A DNA stretch of 64,000 nt from Rouxiella sp. WC2420 (GCF_041200025.1 NZ_CP165628.1:2790001-2854000); one strand, 5' to 3'. Positions 1 through 12,870 are shown, numbered from the stretch's first letter. The notes: generated by a model not told the origin, from the sequence alone. Program-made: numbers and translations.

Positions 1-47
1 TAATTCAGCATGTTTCAACATTACTGCGCAAGGTGAAAGGATTTTTT

Positions 48-1022
48 ATGAAGCAGACGAAAACGATCATCGCATCGGCCGTTGTTTTATTAATCTCGCA
101 ACTCTCTGTTTTGTCTGTAGCCAAGGCTGCAGAAGAAATCAGTCCCGAGAAAGCAGCTGCCCTAAAACCCTTTGATCGCATTGCATTTACTGGTCATTTT
201 AATAATCTGGGCGATGCCTCTGACGAAGCATCGAAACGTGCTGATAAAGAAGGCGCGGCATATTTCTATATTCTGGATACCAACAGCGTTAGTGAAAGCG
301 GTAACTGGCGCGTAGTGGCTGATCTGTATCGTAAAGATGCCCCCAAGGCCAGCCCTAAACCGGTTCTGAACAGCGTCAATGGAGTGAGCGGCGTTAAGCA
401 GCTGCCGAAAGAAGTCGCTTTCCAGCTCGAACCTTTTGACACCGTCAGCGTTAATGGCCTTTTCCACAGCCAGCCAGACGTTTTAGAGGCAGTAGCAGAG
501 GCGGCGAAAGCTAAAGGCGCATACTCGTTCTTTATCGTTCGCCAAATTGATGCCAACAACGGCGGCAATCAGTACATTACTGCCTTCGTGTACAAGAAAG
601 ATGCGCCCAAGCGCGTGACCCAGAGCCCGGATGCTATTCCTTACAACTCTGAAGCGGGTCGTGCCGCGCTGGCAGCCGGTGGTGCTGAAGCCAAGAAAGT
701 CGAAATTCCTGGCGTGGCCTCTTCCAGCACACCAAGCAGCAATGTTGGTCTGTTCTTCCAGACACAGTCTTCAACCGGTAAACGCTACTCGGTGACATTG
801 CCAAGCGGCAATAAAGTTGAAGAAGTTAACAATGTTACTGCCGCACAGATGACGCCGTTTAAAACTGTGACCTTTACGGGCCACTTCAACAGCATCACTG
901 ATGTCTCGCAAGAAGTTGCGAAGCGTGCCGATGCCGCAGGCGCTAAATTCTACCACGTGACTCGCCAGTGGCAGAACCAAAGCGGTGGCAACCTGACTGT
1001 TACAGCAGACCTGTTTAAGTAA
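48..1022 (+). CDS. ydgH: YdgH-like periplasmic protein with three DUF1471 domains
   Basis: The protein has 324 residues. Residues 1 to about 27 form a Sec signal peptide ending in AKA. Three copies of the DUF1471 (YhcN/BhsA/McbA) module follow, near residues 40-100, 130-190 and 265-324; each begins with a PFD/PFK element and contains an NGLFHS or TGHF-type strand. Single-domain members are small periplasmic stress and biofilm proteins, and YdgH is the three-domain form. An in-frame GTG lies at 33, but ATG 48 is chosen because it sits at a normal distance from the purine-rich GGTGAAAGG and directly begins the signal peptide. The gene is probably monocistronic, with a hairpin after it. The family identity is firm; the exact role is not known from sequence. 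Confidence 0.93.
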   Translation: MKQTKTIIASAVVLLISQLSVLSVAKAAEEISPEKAAALKPFDRIAFTGHFNNLGDASDEASKRADKEGAAYFYILDTNSVSESGNWRVVADLYRKDAPKASPKPVLNSVNGVSGVKQLPKEVAFQLEPFDTVSVNGLFHSQPDVLEAVAEAAKAKGAYSFFIVRQIDANNGGNQYITAFVYKKDAPKRVTQSPDAIPYNSEAGRAALAAGGAEAKKVEIPGVASSSTPSSNVGLFFQTQSSTGKRYSVTLPSGNKVEEVNNVTAAQMTPFKTVTFTGHFNSITDVSQEVAKRADAAGAKFYHVTRQWQNQSGGNLTVTADLFK

Positions 1023-1042
1023 TTGAAATATGTTTAGGTTGG

Positions 1043-1075
1043 CTACAACCAAGGACGCCAAGTCTTTGGTTGTAG
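1043..1075 (+). terminator. hairpin after ydgH
   Basis: A 14-bp stem (CTACAACCAAGGAC pairing with GTCTTTGGTTGTAG, one G-T wobble) encloses a 5-base loop. No clear T tract follows, so this is a probable but non-canonical terminator. It lies between ydgH and the convergent gene at 1158. Confidence 0.55.
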
Positions 1076-1157
1076 TAATCGACATCACCCACCGTGTGCG
1101 AAATGCCGCTTTTTTCGAAAATGGGGAGTCGAGAAGAATAACTCGCTGAATGACTGT

Positions 1158-1577
1158 TTAATGCTTTGAGGAATCTATCAGTATCTGCACCGCTAAATGC
1201 TCATCACTCTGGGTCAGCGCGAGCGGATGTTTGCATTCCCGATGGATAGCGGCAATTTGTTCTTCGGTTAATCCATAAGGAAGATGAATATCTACGCTGT
1301 AAATATTTTGCTGCTGTGCAAGCTCAATTAAACGTACGATATTGATTTCATCGCTGACCTGGGTAGAAACCACCTGCAATGCCAACGCGTTAAGCGTGTC
1401 TTGTTTAGATTTTTCGTGGGTAGTGCGAGATCTCAACACCATGCCGAAAAAAGGTAATACGCCGTAGATGGCATCGAGAAAACTCCATTGCTTCTTGCAC
1501 GATGCGGACAGGTATTCCATATAATCAAAGGAAGCTGTTTCACTTCGCACATCGGGTACCAGGCGACTATCAGCCAT
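1158..1577 (-). CDS. hypothetical protein, 139 aa
   Basis: I do not recognise the family. The reading frame has a start at 1583 and one at 1577. The Shine-Dalgarno-like GAGAGGA touches the first but lies 6 bases before the second, so 1577 is chosen (N-terminus MADSRLVPDV). A hydrophobic stretch lies near residues 30-48, followed by a mixed alpha/beta C-terminal half. There is no signal peptide or catalytic motif that I can name. The gene converges on ydgH and diverges from rstAB. A good ribosome site and normal composition support a real gene. Confidence 0.6.
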   Translation of the reverse strand: MADSRLVPDVRSETASFDYMEYLSASCKKQWSFLDAIYGVLPFFGMVLRSRTTHEKSKQDTLNALALQVVSTQVSDEINIVRLIELAQQQNIYSVDIHLPYGLTEEQIAAIHRECKHPLALTQSDEHLAVQILIDSSKH

Positions 1578-1676
1578 CTCCATTCCTCTCGCGGCCAGTG
1601 CTAACTAATCTAACGTGAGTTAGAAAAGACCTTACTATTTTGAAGATAATGTTTTGAAACGATAAACACAATCATC

Positions 1677-1709
1677 TATATAATGGCATAGCTTTATATA
1701 ATGACATAG
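1677..1709. repeat. tandem 15-bp direct repeat upstream of rstA
   Basis: TATATAATGGCATAG and TATATAATGACATAG (14 of 15 identical) are spaced 18 bp apart, about 140-175 bp before rstA and about 100 bp before the divergent gene. The spacing could suit two operator sites or alternative -10 elements. It does not match a PhoP or RstA box as I know them. Its function is not established. Confidence 0.4.
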
Positions 1710-1850
1710 TTTATGGCTACTTTGCCAGTGAGTTAAAGTGCTTTCCGCTTTTAACCATGGCCAAAAACTGCGTTAATGTAGACTGGGTCATAGCGTTGAT
1801 GCCCTGCTCGCGCTATTCTGGAAGCCGATTTTTATGTTAACAGCAAACCA

Positions 1851-2582
1851 ATGAATAGAATCGTTTTTGTAGAAGATGACGCCGAGGTAGGCAAGCTGAT
1901 CGCTGCTTATCTGGGTAAGCATGACATTGAAGTTCTGATAGAACCACGCGGTGATACGGCTCAGGCAAGAATTGCTCTCGAACAGCCTGATTTAGTGTTG
2001 CTGGATATTATGCTGCCCGGAAAAGACGGCATGACCCTTTGCCGCGATCTGCGCCCGGCCTATGATGGCCCTATTGTGCTGTTGACGTCCCTCGATAGCG
2101 ATATGAACCACATATTATCGCTGGAAATGGGCGCCAACGACTATATTCTGAAAACTACACCGCCCGCGGTGCTGCTGGCGCGCCTGCGTTTGCATCTGCG
2201 CCAGCGAACGACAGCGGGCAGCGAACCGGAAAAAACCGGCAAACCGATTCAAAAAGGCAATGCCCTGCACTTTGGCCAACTGTGTATTGACCCGGTAAAC
2301 CGAGAAGTCACGCTGGGCGAGGAAACGATTACTCTTTCAACTTCTGACTTCGATCTGCTGTGGGAGCTCGCCACTCACGCTGGCCGCATTATGGATCGCG
2401 AAGCCCTGCTGCTTAATCTTCGCGGCGTAAGCTATGACGGACTCGATCGCAGCATCGACGTCGCCATTTCCCGCCTGCGTCGCAAACTTTATGACAATGC
2501 CCTCGAGCCTTTCCGCATTAAAACAGTGCGTAATAAAGGTTATCTGTTTGCCCCTAATGCCTGGGAGTCGGTGCAGGGATGA
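1851..2582 (+). CDS. rstA: response regulator RstA (OmpR family)
   Basis: The cytoplasmic DNA-binding response regulator is 243 residues long. The receiver domain covers residues 1-115, with the acidic pocket ED at 8-9, the phosphoacceptor Asp52 in LLDIMLPG, a switch Thr/Ser near 79 and Lys101. A winged-helix OmpR-type domain follows at about 137-238. The stop codon overlaps the rstB start (ATGA), so the two genes form one operon. In enterobacteria RstA acts with RstB and activates the acid-shock gene asr through the TACATNTNGTTACA box; such a box lies at 5690, upstream of the local asr. Identity is firm. Confidence 0.96.
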   Translation: MNRIVFVEDDAEVGKLIAAYLGKHDIEVLIEPRGDTAQARIALEQPDLVLLDIMLPGKDGMTLCRDLRPAYDGPIVLLTSLDSDMNHILSLEMGANDYILKTTPPAVLLARLRLHLRQRTTAGSEPEKTGKPIQKGNALHFGQLCIDPVNREVTLGEETITLSTSDFDLLWELATHAGRIMDREALLLNLRGVSYDGLDRSIDVAISRLRRKLYDNALEPFRIKTVRNKGYLFAPNAWESVQG

Positions 2583-3883
2583 GAAAGCTTTTTGTGCAGT
2601 TTTTCCTGCTGCTGCTGGTATGTTTTCTGGTCATGGCGATGCTGGTTGGTTTGGTTTATAAGGTTACCGCCGAACGAACCGGTCGCCAGTCGATGAATGA
2701 CTTGATGAAAAGCTCACTTTATCTGATGCGCAGTGAGCTGCGAGAAATCCCCATTCGTGACTGGAATAAAACCATTAGCACCCTTGAACTGAACCTATCG
2801 TTCAAACTGCATATCGAGCCTTTGGGTAAACGCAAACTCAGCCCGGCGCTGGACGCCCAGCTTCGTGATGGCGAAATTATCGCCCTTGACAGCGAATACA
2901 CCTTTATCCAGCGCGTTCCTCGCAGTAATTATGTGCTGGTCGTCGGGCCAATACCCTATCTGTTTTATATGCATGAAATGCGGCTGCTTGATTTAGGCCT
3001 GCTTATTTTCATCGGCCTGTCGCTGGCTCTGCCGGTATTCCTATGGATGCGGCCCCACTGGCAAGACTTGCTAAAGCTCGAAAACTCGGCCCTGCGTCTG
3101 GGCAACGGGCATCTTGATGAACGCACCAATTTTGACTCGACCTCAAGCCTTAACCGGCTGGGCATTGCCTTCAACCAGATGGCCGATAATATTAATACAT
3201 TGATTGCCAGCAAGAAGCAGCTTATCGACGGCATAGCCCATGAACTGCGAACTCCGCTGGTACGACTGCGCTATCGTCTGGCAATCAGCGAAAATCTTCC
3301 TGATTCTGAACAGCAGGCGATTAACCGCGACATCGGTCAGCTGGAATCGCTAATTGATGAGTTACTCACTTATGCACGTCTGGATCGCCCTCAGGTGGCA
3401 CTACATTTAACGAAAATTAATCTACCCGAATGGATTGAAGATAAAGCCGATGACTTCCGTCTGGTAAATACAGAACATGAAATCGAGCTTCACGTTCCCA
3501 AACCCGCTGATTTTGGTGGTGTCGATTTGCGCCTGATGGAGCGCGTGCTGGACAACCTGGTGAACAACGCCCAGCGCTACGCCTCCAACACGCTGCGTAT
3601 TAGCCTGTGGCTCGAGGGAGAAGAAGCCAACCTGCAGGTTGAGGACGATGGCCCCGGAATTCCACCAGAAGAGCGTCTACGTATTTTCGAGCCTTTTGTT
3701 CGTCTTGACCCAAGCCGTGACAGAGCGACTGGCGGCTGTGGTTTAGGCCTGGCGATTGTACATTCAATTGCCGTGGCCTATCAGGGTCGGGTGATGGTCG
3801 ATGCCAGCCCGCTTGGAGGAGCCAGCATACGTTTTAGCTGGCCGATAAAACCCTCTTTTAACCTGGCAATCGAACCGCAGTAA
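2579..3883 (+). CDS. rstB: sensor histidine kinase RstB
   Basis: This inner-membrane sensor kinase has 434 residues. Transmembrane helices lie near residues 5-27 and 138-158 and flank a periplasmic sensor region of about 110 residues. A HAMP linker follows, then the dimerisation/phosphotransfer helix with the phosphoacceptor His221 in HELRTP, the N box near 321-335 (ERVLDNLVNNAQRYA) and the G boxes DDGPGIPPEER and GGCGLGLAIVHS. All catalytic boxes are intact. The start overlaps the rstA stop by 4 bases, implying translational coupling. In relatives, RstB expression depends on PhoP. Confidence 0.96.
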   Translation: MRKLFVQFFLLLLVCFLVMAMLVGLVYKVTAERTGRQSMNDLMKSSLYLMRSELREIPIRDWNKTISTLELNLSFKLHIEPLGKRKLSPALDAQLRDGEIIALDSEYTFIQRVPRSNYVLVVGPIPYLFYMHEMRLLDLGLLIFIGLSLALPVFLWMRPHWQDLLKLENSALRLGNGHLDERTNFDSTSSLNRLGIAFNQMADNINTLIASKKQLIDGIAHELRTPLVRLRYRLAISENLPDSEQQAINRDIGQLESLIDELLTYARLDRPQVALHLTKINLPEWIEDKADDFRLVNTEHEIELHVPKPADFGGVDLRLMERVLDNLVNNAQRYASNTLRISLWLEGEEANLQVEDDGPGIPPEERLRIFEPFVRLDPSRDRATGGCGLGLAIVHSIAVAYQGRVMVDASPLGGASIRFSWPIKPSFNLAIEPQ

Positions 3884-3947
3884 TCGGGCATGACCCCGCT
3901 GGCTTGCAGCGCGGGTATTCATATTTTTTTAAAGCATGGAGTAGATC

Positions 3948-5429
3948 ATGGCGACAGCTTATTCACAGTTACGCGCAACATTCACCCGGTTATCACGTTT
4001 TAGCCACCTTTCATCCATTGCTGGATGGGACATGCAAACCATGATGCCACCGGAGGGCAGCAAGGCGCGTTCGGAAGCCTTGGCCGAACTCAGTGTACTC
4101 CAGCATCAGATACTGACCGCGGGTAAAGTCGGTGAGTGGCTGGAACAGGCCAAACAAGAAGACCTCAACGATCTTGAGCAATCCAACCTGCGTGAAATGG
4201 CGCGCCATTACCAGCACGCAGCCTTGTTGCCCGAAAGCCTGGTGGAGGCCAAATCGCTGGCCGGTGCGCGCTGTGAGCACGCGTGGCGTCGTCAGCGTCC
4301 GGCCAACGACTGGGAAGGCTTCGTCGATAACCTGCGTGAAGTGGTCAAACTCAGCCGTGAAGAAGCGACTTTGCGTTCGCAGGCTGCTGGCATTAGCCGC
4401 TATGATTCCCTGCTTGACCTGTACGAACCTGGTATGACCGCCGCCAAGCTCGACGTGATCTTTGGCGATTTGAAAACCTGGTTACCGCAGTTGCTGCAAA
4501 AAGTGGTCGATAAACAGCAATCAATACAGTTTATTCAGCCGCAGGGGCCGTTTGACATCGAACAGCAGAAACAGCTCGGGCTGAAAGTCATGAAACGTTT
4601 GGGTTTCAACTTCGATGCTGGCCGTCTTGATATTAGCGCCCACCCTTTCTGCGGCGGCGTCCCTCAGGATGTGCGTATTACCACCCGCTATAATCAGGAT
4701 GAGTTTATTACCGCCATGATGGGCGTTATCCACGAAACCGGACATGCCCGCTATGAACAGAATTTACCTAAAGAGTGGCTCGGACAACCGGTAGCCAATG
4801 CGCGTTCGATGGGGGTTCACGAATCACAAAGTCTGTTATTTGAAATGCAGCTTGGCGCTAGCCCAATTTTCCTGAAATCTATTCATCCATTGGTCACTGA
4901 GCAGTTCGGCCAGCGCGACGGATTAGATCTAAACAACTTTATCAATCTTAACCAGCGCGTGCAGCCAGGACATATTCGTGTCGATGCCGACGAAGTCAGT
5001 TATCCGGCACATATCATCCTGCGCTATGAAATCGAGCAGGCGCTGATTGAGGGTGAAATTGAAGTAGAGGATATTCCGGCGCTGTGGAGCAGCAAAATGC
5101 AGCAATATCTGGGCATCGACACGATAGGTAATTATACCAACGGTTGTATGCAGGATATTCACTGGACCGATGGCGGCTTTGGTTATTTCCCGACTTACAC
5201 GCTGGGAGCGATGTACGCTGCACAATTATTCCAGACCGCAAATAAAGCCATTCCCACCCTGCAAGATGATATTAGCCGCGGCGACCTCACTGCACTGTTC
5301 CAATGGCTGAATCAAAACATCTGGCAGCACGGCAGCCGTTTCTCGACCGATCAGCTCATGGTCAATGCTACCGGTGAAACGCTAAACACTGACTATTTCC
5401 GTAAGCATCTCGAAAGCCGTTATCTGTAA
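3948..5429 (+). CDS. M32-family carboxypeptidase Taq-like metallopeptidase
   Basis: A 493-residue cytoplasmic metallocarboxypeptidase of family M32. All of the family's signature motifs are visible in order: HPF (232-234), DVRIT (241-245), the zinc-binding HETGH (262-266), HES with the third ligand Glu292, RVDADE and NGCMQDIHW. Length matches the usual 490-510. The start has GGAG about 9 bases upstream. It stands alone between rstB (64-base gap) and a hairpin. The family removes C-terminal residues from peptides, with broad specificity except for C-terminal proline. There is no E. coli K-12 counterpart at this place, so it is an accessory gene relative to that genome. Confidence 0.93.
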   Translation: MATAYSQLRATFTRLSRFSHLSSIAGWDMQTMMPPEGSKARSEALAELSVLQHQILTAGKVGEWLEQAKQEDLNDLEQSNLREMARHYQHAALLPESLVEAKSLAGARCEHAWRRQRPANDWEGFVDNLREVVKLSREEATLRSQAAGISRYDSLLDLYEPGMTAAKLDVIFGDLKTWLPQLLQKVVDKQQSIQFIQPQGPFDIEQQKQLGLKVMKRLGFNFDAGRLDISAHPFCGGVPQDVRITTRYNQDEFITAMMGVIHETGHARYEQNLPKEWLGQPVANARSMGVHESQSLLFEMQLGASPIFLKSIHPLVTEQFGQRDGLDLNNFINLNQRVQPGHIRVDADEVSYPAHIILRYEIEQALIEGEIEVEDIPALWSSKMQQYLGIDTIGNYTNGCMQDIHWTDGGFGYFPTYTLGAMYAAQLFQTANKAIPTLQDDISRGDLTALFQWLNQNIWQHGSRFSTDQLMVNATGETLNTDYFRKHLESRYL

Positions 5430-5468
5430 TATCGTTAAATTCTGTAATAACATTAATTGAAATCCCCC

Positions 5469-5496
5469 ACCCGGTTCTGAAATTTCAGGGCCGGGT
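5469..5496 (+). terminator. hairpin after the M32 peptidase gene
   Basis: ACCCGG pairs with CCGGGT around an inner palindrome CTGAAATTTCAG, with two possible T-G wobbles. There is no T tract. It is probably the 3' end hairpin of the peptidase transcript. From here to 5689 I see nothing else. Confidence 0.45.
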
Positions 5497-5689
5497 AAAA
5501 GCCCCGCCGCCGCCCAGAATTATCTTAATTAATCTCTACAGATCCCCCTGATTTACAGACATTTATGCACCTTCAGATATCACAAGTAACCGCAATAATC
5601 AGTATGTTGTAACTAAATAGGGTTTTTAGATGTAGAAATCAACGTCGCAACAAGAATAAAATATTGATAATTATAGATTTAATACTTTG

Positions 5690-5703
5690 TACATAGCGTT
5701 ACA
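5690..5703 (+). promoter_or_regulatory. RstA box upstream of asr
   Basis: TACATAGCGTTACA matches 11 of the 12 fixed positions of the RstA recognition sequence TACATNTNGTTACA. It lies 106-120 bases upstream of the asr start. RstA is known to activate asr at acid pH in E. coli, and rstAB lies 3 kb upstream here, so this is most likely the asr activator site. The stretch from 5704 to 5809 would hold the promoter core and leader, including a small CCCC/GGGG hairpin at 5763-5775. Confidence 0.8.
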
Positions 5704-5809
5704 CGCCGAAACCAATCACTAACGGACACCAGACAGTAACAGGCCTAGTATTCATTCACCGGCCCCGCAGTGGGGTGGATACACAAATTAAAATTCTGAG
5801 GAATTAACG

Positions 5810-6463
5810 ATGAAAAAGGTATTAGCTCTGGTTATTGCCGCTGCAATGGGCCTGTCTTCTGCAGCTTTCGCAGCTGAAACTACAACTGCTGCTCCAGCTG
5901 CTGCTGCAACCACCACCACTACTGCTGCTCCGGCTGCTAAAGCTCCAGTTGCTAAAAAGCACACGGCTAAAAAGAAAACTACCAAGAAACACGCTGCCAA
6001 GAAGCCAGCTGCTCAAAAAGCACAGGCTGCTAAAAAGAAAACCACCAAGAAACATGCTGCCAAGAAGCCTGTAGCTCAGAAAGCTCAAGCTGCTAAAAAG
6101 CACGTTGCTAAAAAACACGCTGCCAAGAAGCCAGTAGCTCAGAAAGCTCAGGCTGCTAAAAAGCACACTACCAAGAAACACGCTGCCAAGAAGCCAGTAG
6201 CTCAGAAAGCTCAGGCTGCTAAAAAGCATACTACCAAGAAACACGTTGCCAAGAAGCCAGTAGCTCAGAAAGCTCAGGCTGCTAAAAAGCATACTACCAA
6301 GAAACACGTTGCCAAGAAGCCAGTAGCTCAGAAAGCTCAGGCTGCTAAAAAGCACACTACCAAGAAACACGTTGCCAAGAAGCCAGTAGCTCAGAAAGCT
6401 CAGGCTGCTAAAAAGCACACTACCAAGAAACACGTTAAAAAAGCTGCACCAGCAGCTAAGTAA
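5810..6463 (+). CDS. asr: acid shock protein Asr, repeat-expanded
   Basis: A 217-residue periplasmic acid-shock protein. Residues 1-21 are a signal peptide (cleavage FAA/AET region). A Thr/Ala/Pro-rich spacer runs to about 48, then Lys/His/Ala-rich repeats reach the C-terminus. Seven units of 21 residues occupy residues 64-209. Asr of E. coli is 102 residues with far fewer repeats, so this copy is about twice as long. The strong basic charge and many His residues fit the known role in acid survival. GAGGA lies just upstream of the ATG. Regulation by RstA is likely from the box at 5690. A strong terminator follows. Confidence 0.93.
   Translation: MKKVLALVIAAAMGLSSAAFAAETTTAAPAAAATTTTTAAPAAKAPVAKKHTAKKKTTKKHAAKKPAAQKAQAAKKKTTKKHAAKKPVAQKAQAAKKHVAKKHAAKKPVAQKAQAAKKHTTKKHAAKKPVAQKAQAAKKHTTKKHVAKKPVAQKAQAAKKHTTKKHVAKKPVAQKAQAAKKHTTKKHVAKKPVAQKAQAAKKHTTKKHVKKAAPAAK
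5999..6436 (+). repeat. seven 63-bp in-frame tandem repeats inside asr
   Basis: The period is 63 bp, encoding [21 protein letters not shown]-type units (21 residues). The last four units are nearly identical at the DNA level, while the first three differ at the positions coding for the XXX of KKXXXKK. This pattern points to recent unit duplication toward the 3' end. Copy number is likely variable between strains. Confidence 0.9.
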
Positions 6464-6512
6464 TAAGTCTTTGTGAGCAAATCGTCTCACCATTATCAAG
6501 ACTGATTATTTG

Positions 6513-6538
6513 ACACCCGGTTCGCCGGGTGTTTTTTT
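6513..6538 (+). terminator. intrinsic terminator of asr
   Basis: ACACCCGG and CCGGGTGT form an 8-bp stem with a TTCG tetraloop, followed by seven T. This is a canonical rho-independent terminator. Confidence 0.93.
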
Positions 6539-6841
6539 CTCCGGCCTTATACCCCTTAGTCCGATTTAAAAACGGGGTTATCACTTTAGGCAATCTTGAG
6601 GTATTGATGGACGATGCTGCGACGCTACCTGTTCGAAATTACCCTAAGTTCACTGATTCTTTGCGGCCTGATCACGTTATTCTTTTATTTCTAATGGAAA
6701 CGTCATTCACCTGTCAGCATAATCAGAAACAGTTTTAAAACGAGTTAACACGACCTCCTGTTTCCTGAAAGCTATAACCAGCTATAATCAATATCTTACT
6801 CATCGACACCAGTCATCCCCCGCACTCAAGGTCAAAACGAT
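6539..6841. other. intergenic region between asr and ydgD
   Basis: No gene is supported here. A 69-codon open frame starts inside the asr terminator and lacks a ribosome site. The ydgD promoter should lie in the last 100 bases, but I cannot place it confidently. Confidence 0.5.
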
Positions 6842-7693
6842 ATGCGCATAGCTTTACCGCTTGTCTTGTGCTTTTTCTGCTTCGCTCTCCCTGCTCATGC
6901 CGACTCTTCCGATTCGGATAGCGATTCAGATGCTCCCGCGATCAGCCTTAAAGAGAAAACTGCCCTATTTTTTGGCCAGGATCACCGTACTCACGTTAGT
7001 GAAGTTAAAACCTGGCCCTGGCAGGCAATTGGTCAGATAGAAACAGCCAGTGGCAACTTGTGTACCGCCACGCTGATTTCAGAGCATTTAGTGTTAACTG
7101 CCGGACACTGCGTTATGGCCCCTCCAGGTAATCTCGATAAAGTGATCGCCCTGCGCTTTGTTTCTCAGCACGAAAAATGGCGCTACAAAATTACCTCATT
7201 AGAGACGCTGGTTGACCCGACACTGGGTAAAAAACTTAAAGCCGATGGCGATGGCTGGATTGTGCCGCCAAAAGCCGCACCTTATGATTTCGCGCTGGTG
7301 CGTATTACCGACACTAAACATAAATTGCCGATCAAGCCTTTGCCTTTATGGCAAGGAACCCGCGATGAGTTGACCGCAGCGCTCAAGGCCAATGGTCGCA
7401 AGGTTACTCAGGCTGGCTATCCGGAAGATCATCTCGATGACTTGTACAGTCATCAGGATTGTTTAATTACGGGATGGGCACAGCCAGGGGTGATGTCACA
7501 CCGTTGTGACACACTGCCGGGCGACAGCGGTTCACCGTTGCTGCTTAAACAGAATGGCAAATGGACACTGATTGGCATTCAGAGCTCGGCCCCAGCGGCG
7601 CAAGACCGCTATCTGGCCGATAACCGCGCCCTGGCTGTTCCTGCAATCCGGGACGCGTTAGTTGAATTAAGCGGTAACCAGCTGGCCCATTAG
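6842..7693 (+). CDS. ydgD: YdgD-like periplasmic trypsin-fold serine protease
   Basis: A 283-residue exported serine protease of the trypsin/V8 fold. The signal peptide ends at AHA (20). An acidic Ser/Asp stretch (SDSDSDSD) follows. The catalytic triad is complete: His89 in TAGHC, Asp149 in DFALV and Ser229 in GDSGSP. Cysteines near 74/90 and 207/222 could form disulfides. It sits directly downstream of asr as in E. coli, where asr and ydgD are neighbours. The physiological substrate is not known from sequence. The SDSDSD linker after the signal peptide is a local oddity. Confidence 0.88.
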   Translation: MRIALPLVLCFFCFALPAHADSSDSDSDSDAPAISLKEKTALFFGQDHRTHVSEVKTWPWQAIGQIETASGNLCTATLISEHLVLTAGHCVMAPPGNLDKVIALRFVSQHEKWRYKITSLETLVDPTLGKKLKADGDGWIVPPKAAPYDFALVRITDTKHKLPIKPLPLWQGTRDELTAALKANGRKVTQAGYPEDHLDDLYSHQDCLITGWAQPGVMSHRCDTLPGDSGSPLLLKQNGKWTLIGIQSSAPAAQDRYLADNRALAVPAIRDALVELSGNQLAH

Positions 7694-7699
7694 GCCTTT

Positions 7700-7733
7700 G
7701 CCAGTGTCTGGGGCTATAAGTGTAGACACTGGC
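7700..7733 (+). terminator. hairpin after ydgD
   Basis: GCCAGTGTCT pairs perfectly with AGACACTGGC around a 14-base loop, 7 bases past the ydgD stop. A short GTTTAAT follows. This is a probable terminator with a weak T tract. Confidence 0.6.
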
Positions 7734-7845
7734 GTTTAATCCTCAATTAATATCATCATCTTATAGTACGGAATCGAGCCGCCTATCTAGCCTGGCATTG
7801 ATGCCATAAGCTTGCAAAATAACCTAAGTCACCCAAAGGATATTT

Positions 7846-8850
7846 ATGCCTTCTTATGCTGCTCCATTAAATATGCCTTCCAGGCGGTCTTCAAGGTCCT
7901 CACGTACTTCGAACTCATCAGATCACTCTAGCCCAGGGCTGTTAACCCAAGTTGAGTGGAATAGACGCTTGCTGGCTGGCACATTATATGCGCCAACTGC
8001 ACAAGAACTTGCTGAACAACGTACCAGAGAATTACTGAATCAACTCTCAGGCCCTGCGCTGCGTGATTCAAATGAAACGCTAAGCTTACACTCCACGCCC
8101 CCTTCTTCGCGCCTTAGTCAAACGAGTTCCTCGGCGGGGAGTATAAACGACGTCATGACACATTCTGCTCCCCTTCCGAACTCAGGCCTGCGGGGGTTTT
8201 TCCGCAAACATTTACCCATGCAGCTAATGAATAATCGCTTGGTTAAACATTTCACTAAACTGCAATTCCGTCCCAAAGTTCCTAATCAAAATCGTTATCG
8301 TTCATCCGGCGATTTTAAAATAAAAAGTATTTCCGCTGCCGAAGCAGGCGAACTGAGCGTTGCTTATGCTAAGTTGGCCATCGATTATAAAAGTAAACTT
8401 GGTGGAATGCTAAACGATGAAGCGATTAGCGATAATCTTGAACAATCCATAGATATAAATGCATACATTAAGGGCATAGCTGACATTTTCACGGTGCCTA
8501 ATCATGAAAAGGAAACTGCGCATTTTTACAAGCTGAAAAAGAAAAAAGATAATGATTCTTTTGCGATTGCCGTACTGTCACATTTTAACGGTGTCATGAC
8601 TGTTAGAGGTGTATCAGTCCATCCAACAGCACTTCTCGCCCGGTTAGATTCAACTAAGCGCGAGGAAATAAAACAGCAATTCGGCGTTACTATTGGAAAG
8701 TATGACGCCAAAGGATTAGGCACCTCACTTTCGCTTCTTGCTGCTATATCCTCATCTCGTAAAGATAAAACAATTCACAGCGTTTCGACTAATGCGGTAA
8801 ACCCATTGAGTGCCAAAATTTTCTCTCGCTCTATGGAAGATCTTACTTAA
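7846..8850 (+). CDS. unrecognised Ser-rich protein with possible GNAT-like C-terminal region
   Basis: A 334-residue protein that I do not recognise. Residues 1-110 are very rich in Ser, Thr, Arg and Pro and look disordered. There is no Sec signal. A basic helix region follows (115-160), then a folded-looking part. Near the C-terminus the order VRGVSVHP (253-260), KGLGTSL (289-295), then N-x-L-S-A-K-I-F (319-326) resembles the GNAT acetyltransferase layout of a beta strand, an acetyl-CoA loop and an NxxAxxxF element, but the match is weak. AAAGGA lies upstream of the ATG. It sits between conserved ydgD and hrpA and is more AT-rich than both, suggesting acquisition. The disordered N-terminus could be a secretion signal of a non-Sec effector; that is an inference only. 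Confidence 0.7.
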   Translation: MPSYAAPLNMPSRRSSRSSRTSNSSDHSSPGLLTQVEWNRRLLAGTLYAPTAQELAEQRTRELLNQLSGPALRDSNETLSLHSTPPSSRLSQTSSSAGSINDVMTHSAPLPNSGLRGFFRKHLPMQLMNNRLVKHFTKLQFRPKVPNQNRYRSSGDFKIKSISAAEAGELSVAYAKLAIDYKSKLGGMLNDEAISDNLEQSIDINAYIKGIADIFTVPNHEKETAHFYKLKKKKDNDSFAIAVLSHFNGVMTVRGVSVHPTALLARLDSTKREEIKQQFGVTIGKYDAKGLGTSLSLLAAISSSRKDKTIHSVSTNAVNPLSAKIFSRSMEDLT

Positions 8851-8885
8851 TACCTTTAAGCGAGAGTTATTTTTAAAAACCTTTA

Positions 8886-12761
<3,876 letters not shown>

Positions 12762-12870
12762 GTTCGAGATTCCTTGATGGTCGGCAGGCGCTGGCCTTGC
12801 CTGAATAACACTATGTTATCACAAGCGATGTTTGGACAAATGTTGTTTTAATAAAGCAATTTTTTGGCAA

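Noticed and set aside
1043-1075. The hairpin after ydgH as a small RNA gene
   Set aside because: No promoter or terminator T tract accompanies it; a 3' end hairpin is the simpler reading.
5822-6499. A 225-codon open frame antisense to asr, rich in Leu, Ser and Phe
   Set aside because: It is the mirror of the asr repeats; its repeats follow from those of asr, and no ribosome site was seen. Not a separate gene.
6529-6738. A 69-codon frame after asr
   Set aside because: It starts inside the asr terminator and has no ribosome site.
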